Virus record (IMG/VR): IMGVR_UViG_3300003203_000004
Location: 296 to 22,820 of that record
DNA from: a virus
Strand: one strand, 5' to 3'
Length of the DNA stretch: 22,525 bases
Translations under genes and position numbers: made by a program
Shown: positions 20,612 to 22,525 of the stretch, piece by piece
Numbering within the stretch: position 1 is the stretch's first letter
How the letters are laid out: each line of letters starts with the position of its first letter
The notes under the pieces: generated by a model
What the model was told of the DNA's origin: nothing
Database searches by the model: none
The model's input: only the letters and a program-made list of their open reading frames with translations

Positions 20612-21591
20612 TGATGCAGCTGACCATTACGTTCGGCCTCGACATCTCGCACCACCAGGACCTCGGGCTGGACCTGGCGCAATGTCGGCGCGAGGGCATC
20701 GAGTTCGTGTTCGTCAAGAGCAGCGAGGGCGCGTCCTTCGTGGACCCGGAGTTCACGGCGAACCTGCGCGAGGCGCGCGACGCCGGGCTGCTGGTCGGGG
20801 CGTACCACTACGTCCGGTCCAACGCTTCGGCCGCCGCGCAGGTCGACAACGTGCGCCGGGTCGTACCGCGGGACGTGCCGGTCATCCCGGACGTCGAGGC
20901 GAACTCCGGCGGCATCGGTTTGGTGCGCGAGTTCGTCGACCGGCTCCGCGCCGCCGGCTACCGAGTGCCGCTGACCTACCTGCCGCGCTGGTACTGGCAG
21001 CAGCTCGGATCGCCGTCGCTGGCCGGCCTGCCGCCGCTGTGGTCGTCCCGCTACCCCGACAACGTCGTCGGCTCCCTCGCCGACGAGTTCGCCGACGTGC
21101 CCGCTCACTACTGGAACGGCTACGGCGGCCTCGACGTCGCCGTCCTGCAGTTCACCAGCTCGGTCCGCATCGCCGGCCACCAACCCATCGACGCCAACGC
21201 GTTCCGCGGCTCGCGTGACGAGCTGGCCGCGCTGCTCGGCTACACCGCCAAGGAGGAACCGATGAAGGACCTGATCCTGGCCCTGGAGAAGGACGGCCCG
21301 CGCGTCTACGTCGGCGACGGCCTGACCCGCCGCCACGTCGAAGACGAGCGCGAGCTGGAGGGTCTGAAGTACTGGATCGCCCAGAAGGGCGGCGACCCCA
21401 CCGTGCAGCAGGGCTTCGAAGACCTCCGGGTCCTCGGCGTCGACGTCGACGAGCTGGGCGCCGTGCCGGCGCCAGTCGAGCTGACCGACGCCCAGCTCGA
21501 GGTCCTGGCCGACAAGGTCACCAACCGACTCGCCGACCGTCTGACCGCGCTGCGGTTCGTTGCCAACCCCGAGGAGACCCCGAATGTCTGA
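20611..21591 (+). CDS. Endolysin, GH25 muramidase, 326 aa
   Basis: GH25 enzymes cut the glycan backbone of peptidoglycan. Residues 9-14 (GLDISH) hold the first conserved Asp, then FVFVKSSEGASFVDPEF, AGLLVGAYHYVR, the catalytic Asp/Glu pair in IPDVEANSG (Asp94, Glu96), YWNGYGGLDVAVLQFTS and PIDANAFRG. Residues about 218-326 are a separate, acidic, partly helical domain, probably cell-wall binding, with the actinophage pattern RVYVGDGLTRRHVEDERELEGLKYW. GGAGAG lies just upstream; ATG 20611 overlaps the previous stop, while ATG 20614 is also possible. There is no signal peptide, so release needs a holin. A strong internal ribosome site precedes Met218. Confidence 0.88.
   Translation: MMQLTITFGLDISHHQDLGLDLAQCRREGIEFVFVKSSEGASFVDPEFTANLREARDAGLLVGAYHYVRSNASAAAQVDNVRRVVPRDVPVIPDVEANSGGIGLVREFVDRLRAAGYRVPLTYLPRWYWQQLGSPSLAGLPPLWSSRYPDNVVGSLADEFADVPAHYWNGYGGLDVAVLQFTSSVRIAGHQPIDANAFRGSRDELAALLGYTAKEEPMKDLILALEKDGPRVYVGDGLTRRHVEDERELEGLKYWIAQKGGDPTVQQGFEDLRVLGVDVDELGAVPAPVELTDAQLEVLADKVTNRLADRLTALRFVANPEETPNV
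21250..21264 (+). promoter_or_regulatory. Strong internal ribosome site and in-frame ATG within the endolysin
   Basis: AAGGAGGA ends about four bases before ATG 21262, which is in frame with the endolysin (Met218). It would make a separate 109-aa C-terminal domain. This is the best Shine-Dalgarno match in the gene, better than the one at the annotated start. Confidence 0.55.
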
Positions 21592-21856
21592 CCGTCTCAC
21601 CGCCTGGCTGCGCACCATCGTCCCCACCCTGTGGTCCGCGGTCATCGCCTGGCTCGTCGCCCGCGGCCTGCCCGCACCGGTCACTGACGCGCTCGCCGGG
21701 CTCGGCGACACGCTCATCGTCCCGGCCGTGCTCGCCGCCGTGTACGCGCTGCTGCGGTGGGCCGAGCCGCGGCTCCCGGCGTGGCTGGCTCGGCTGCTGC
21801 TCGGCTCCGCGCGGCCACCGGTGTACCGCGGGCACGCCCCGGCGCGCACTCCCTGA
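21584..21856 (+). CDS. Holin-like two-TM protein, 90 aa
   Basis: ATG 21584 overlaps the end of the endolysin and follows GAGGAG. The sequence reads RLTAWLRTIVPTLWSAVIAWLVARG (TM1 about 8-30), a short loop, then GDTLIVPAVLAAVYALLRWAEPRLP (TM2 about 42-62), and a Pro/Arg-rich tail. Two TM helices with a basic end are the class II holin pattern and this type is common after actinophage endolysins. The window's other candidate is the one-TM protein before the collagen-like gene. It is the last rightward gene before the terminator. Confidence 0.72.
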   Translation: MSDRLTAWLRTIVPTLWSAVIAWLVARGLPAPVTDALAGLGDTLIVPAVLAAVYALLRWAEPRLPAWLARLLLGSARPPVYRGHAPARTP

Positions 21857-21886
21857 CCCGCCGGCACTCCCCGCCGACGCGAGAAT

Positions 21887-21917
21887 CCCCCCACGTCCCC
21901 TCGTCGGACGTGGGGGG
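21887..21917 (+). terminator. Intrinsic terminator of the late operon
   Basis: CCCCCCACGTCC (21887-21898) and GGACGTGGGGGG (21906-21917) form a perfect 12-bp stem with a 7-base loop, followed by GGCCCTTTCGCG with only three T. It ends the rightward unit 30 bases after the last stop and could also stop leftward transcription coming from the opposing small genes. Confidence 0.8.
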
Positions 21918-21950
21918 GCCCTTTCGCGTTGCCCACCAGGAAGCTAGTGG

Positions 21951-22055
21951 CTACTCATCGTCGTCGGTCTCCTGGCCCTCGTCGTCGGAGTCCTGGGTGC
22001 CGCCGCTAGCAGGGCCCCCTAGTTCGTGGTCGTCGTCTCTCCACGTGCGCCCCAT
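21951..22055 (-). CDS. Tiny acidic protein, 34 aa, leftward
   Basis: On the minus strand ATG (22055-22053) is preceded by GAGGAGG with a 6-base spacer, an excellent ribosome site. The product begins MGRTWRDDDHELGGPASGG and ends with a very acidic Asp/Glu-rich tail (DSDDEGQETDDDE). It is the last gene of a leftward run, facing the late-operon terminator. The charge pattern recalls DNA-mimic or antirestriction-like proteins, but a 34-aa length and no family match make that only a speculation. Too short for normal gene calls. Confidence 0.5.
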   Translation of the reverse strand: MGRTWRDDDHELGGPASGGTQDSDDEGQETDDDE

Positions 22056-22074
22056 GGTTTGCCTCCTCGTCCGC

Positions 22075-22221
22075 TCATCGCCGCACCCGAACCGGTTGGG
22101 GGCCGGAGACGGCGGGCGGCTCCTGATACCGCACGCCCCCGACCCCCGCCAGGCGCATCCGGCGCCCGGCCATCGACCCTGTGACAGGGGCCGACGTCAT
22201 GGTGACCTCGTCGATGTTCAA
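22075..22221 (-). CDS. Small basic protein, 48 aa, leftward, TTG start
   Basis: The TTG (22221-22219) overlaps the upstream stop by four bases (TTGA) and has GGAGG seven bases upstream, which supports this rare start. The protein reads NIDEVTMTSAPVTGSMAGRR, a Gly/Val-rich middle (MRLAGVGGVRYQEPP) and a basic end (PQPVRVRR). No recognised family. An alternate 19-codon ORF (ATG 22078) overlaps its stop in another frame and is weaker. Confidence 0.45.
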   Translation of the reverse strand: MNIDEVTMTSAPVTGSMAGRRMRLAGVGGVRYQEPPAVSGPQPVRVRR

Positions 22222-22391
22222 CTGGACGCCTCCGACGGCCGACCGCTCCCGTCCTCCATGATCGGATTCTGGAAGTCCTCACGGTCCCGGCCGCGAGGAC
22301 ACGTGTGCGCGGTGCCCTCGGTCACGAAGGCCTGGCACGCCGGGCAGCGGCTGCGGATCCCGTCCGACGGGACATGACGACGAGCGCCCAT
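22218..22391 (-). CDS. Small zinc-ribbon protein, 57 aa, leftward
   Basis: From ATG 22391 the minus strand encodes MGARRHVPSDGIRSRCPACQ, then AFVTEGTAHTCPRGRDREDF and an acidic-polar tail. CPAC, then HTC after 11 residues (Cys16, Cys19, His29, Cys31), is a plausible zinc ribbon. The frame is open further upstream without a good start, so the true N-terminus may be longer (in-frame GTG 22394). It leads the three-gene leftward run and is missed by usual length cut-offs. A regulatory nucleic-acid-binding role is conceivable. Confidence 0.55.
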   Translation of the reverse strand: MGARRHVPSDGIRSRCPACQAFVTEGTAHTCPRGRDREDFQNPIMEDGSGRPSEASS

Positions 22392-22525
22392 CACCTGTGG
22401 GCCCCGGCGAGCGCGGGGTCCCGGGTGGTGTCCGGCGCCCCCACCGTTCGGGGGGTACCGCTGAGGGCGCCGGAGTGTGGGGCCTCGGTGGGCGCGGGAC
22501 CATGGGGGTAAGGCGCGCCCACCGA
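22392..22525. other. Gene-poor end rich in inverted repeats
   Basis: No convincing coding sequence was seen here. TCCGGCGCCC (22431-22440) pairs with GGGCGCCGGA (22465-22474) across a 24-base spacer, and TCGGTGGGCGCG (22485-22496) pairs with CGCGCCCACCGA (22514-22525) across 17 bases, the latter reaching the very end of the window. They could be terminators of a further gene, or control elements upstream of the leftward genes. Confidence 0.5.

Noticed and set aside
22019-22282. 87-codon minus-strand frame overlapping the leftward genes
   Set aside because: Apart from a short 19-codon end starting at an ATGA (22078), it is Arg/Gly shadow; the frames with zinc motif and strong ribosome sites are better.

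Overview
The window is a nearly complete late region, plus the end of the early region, of a siphovirus-type bacteriophage or prophage with HK97-type head genes. The DNA is very GC-rich, has strong third-position GC bias, many GTG starts and 4-base ATGA/GTGA gene overlaps. These traits, and the gene families present (RusA, phage zinc-finger proteins, actinophage-type TerS, DUF5047-like tail protein), point to a high-GC actinobacterial host such as a streptomycete or a member of the Pseudonocardiaceae. No integrase, excisionase or repressor gene lies in the window, so lifestyle and integration state cannot be decided here.

Layout. Positions 1-3261 (+): end of the early region. It opens with the C-terminal part of a probable replication protein whose linker DNA carries three tandem 11-bp iterons, three DnaA-box-like nonamers and a duplicated inverted repeat, making it a candidate replication origin. 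A tightly overlapping run of small genes follows, including a zinc-finger protein, a RusA-type Holliday-junction resolvase and an HNH endonuclease. Positions 3262-4027: an intergenic gap that could hold cos, three small genes (one broken by a one-base frameshift), and two tandem 20-bp palindromic sites. Positions 4046-6008: small and large terminase. Positions 6018-10521: a possible Acb2/Tad1-like anti-CBASS protein, a small membrane protein, portal, an acidic zinc-motif protein, prohead protease, a 158-bp leader with a third copy of the 20-bp site, major capsid protein and a small beta-rich structural protein. Positions 10518-12979: connector, tail-terminator-like protein, tail-tube protein, a second beta-rich protein, two tail assembly chaperone ORFs and an HK97-gp10-like protein. 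Positions 12983-19470: tape measure, a Dit-like protein with an inserted domain, a DUF5047-like hub protein and two more tail-tip or fibre proteins.

Positions 19488-21856 form the lysis end: a small zinc-motif protein, a one-TM protein, a membrane-anchored collagen-like protein, a GH25 endolysin with a strong in-frame internal start, and a two-TM holin-like protein. A perfect 12-bp-stem hairpin (21887-21917) ends the rightward unit. Beyond it, a previously easy-to-miss leftward micro-operon of three small ORFs (57, 48 and 34 aa) runs toward the terminator, and the window ends in a stretch rich in inverted repeats.

How it works together: the early genes replicate and resolve DNA. TerS/TerL, probably with the HNH protein, cut and pump it through the portal into a capsid matured by the protease. 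The tail genes build a tail of roughly 130 nm if the usual 0.15 nm per tape-measure residue holds. The last cassette lyses the cell. The shared 20-bp palindromes in front of both the packaging genes and the capsid gene suggest coordinated control of late expression by one unidentified DNA-binding protein.
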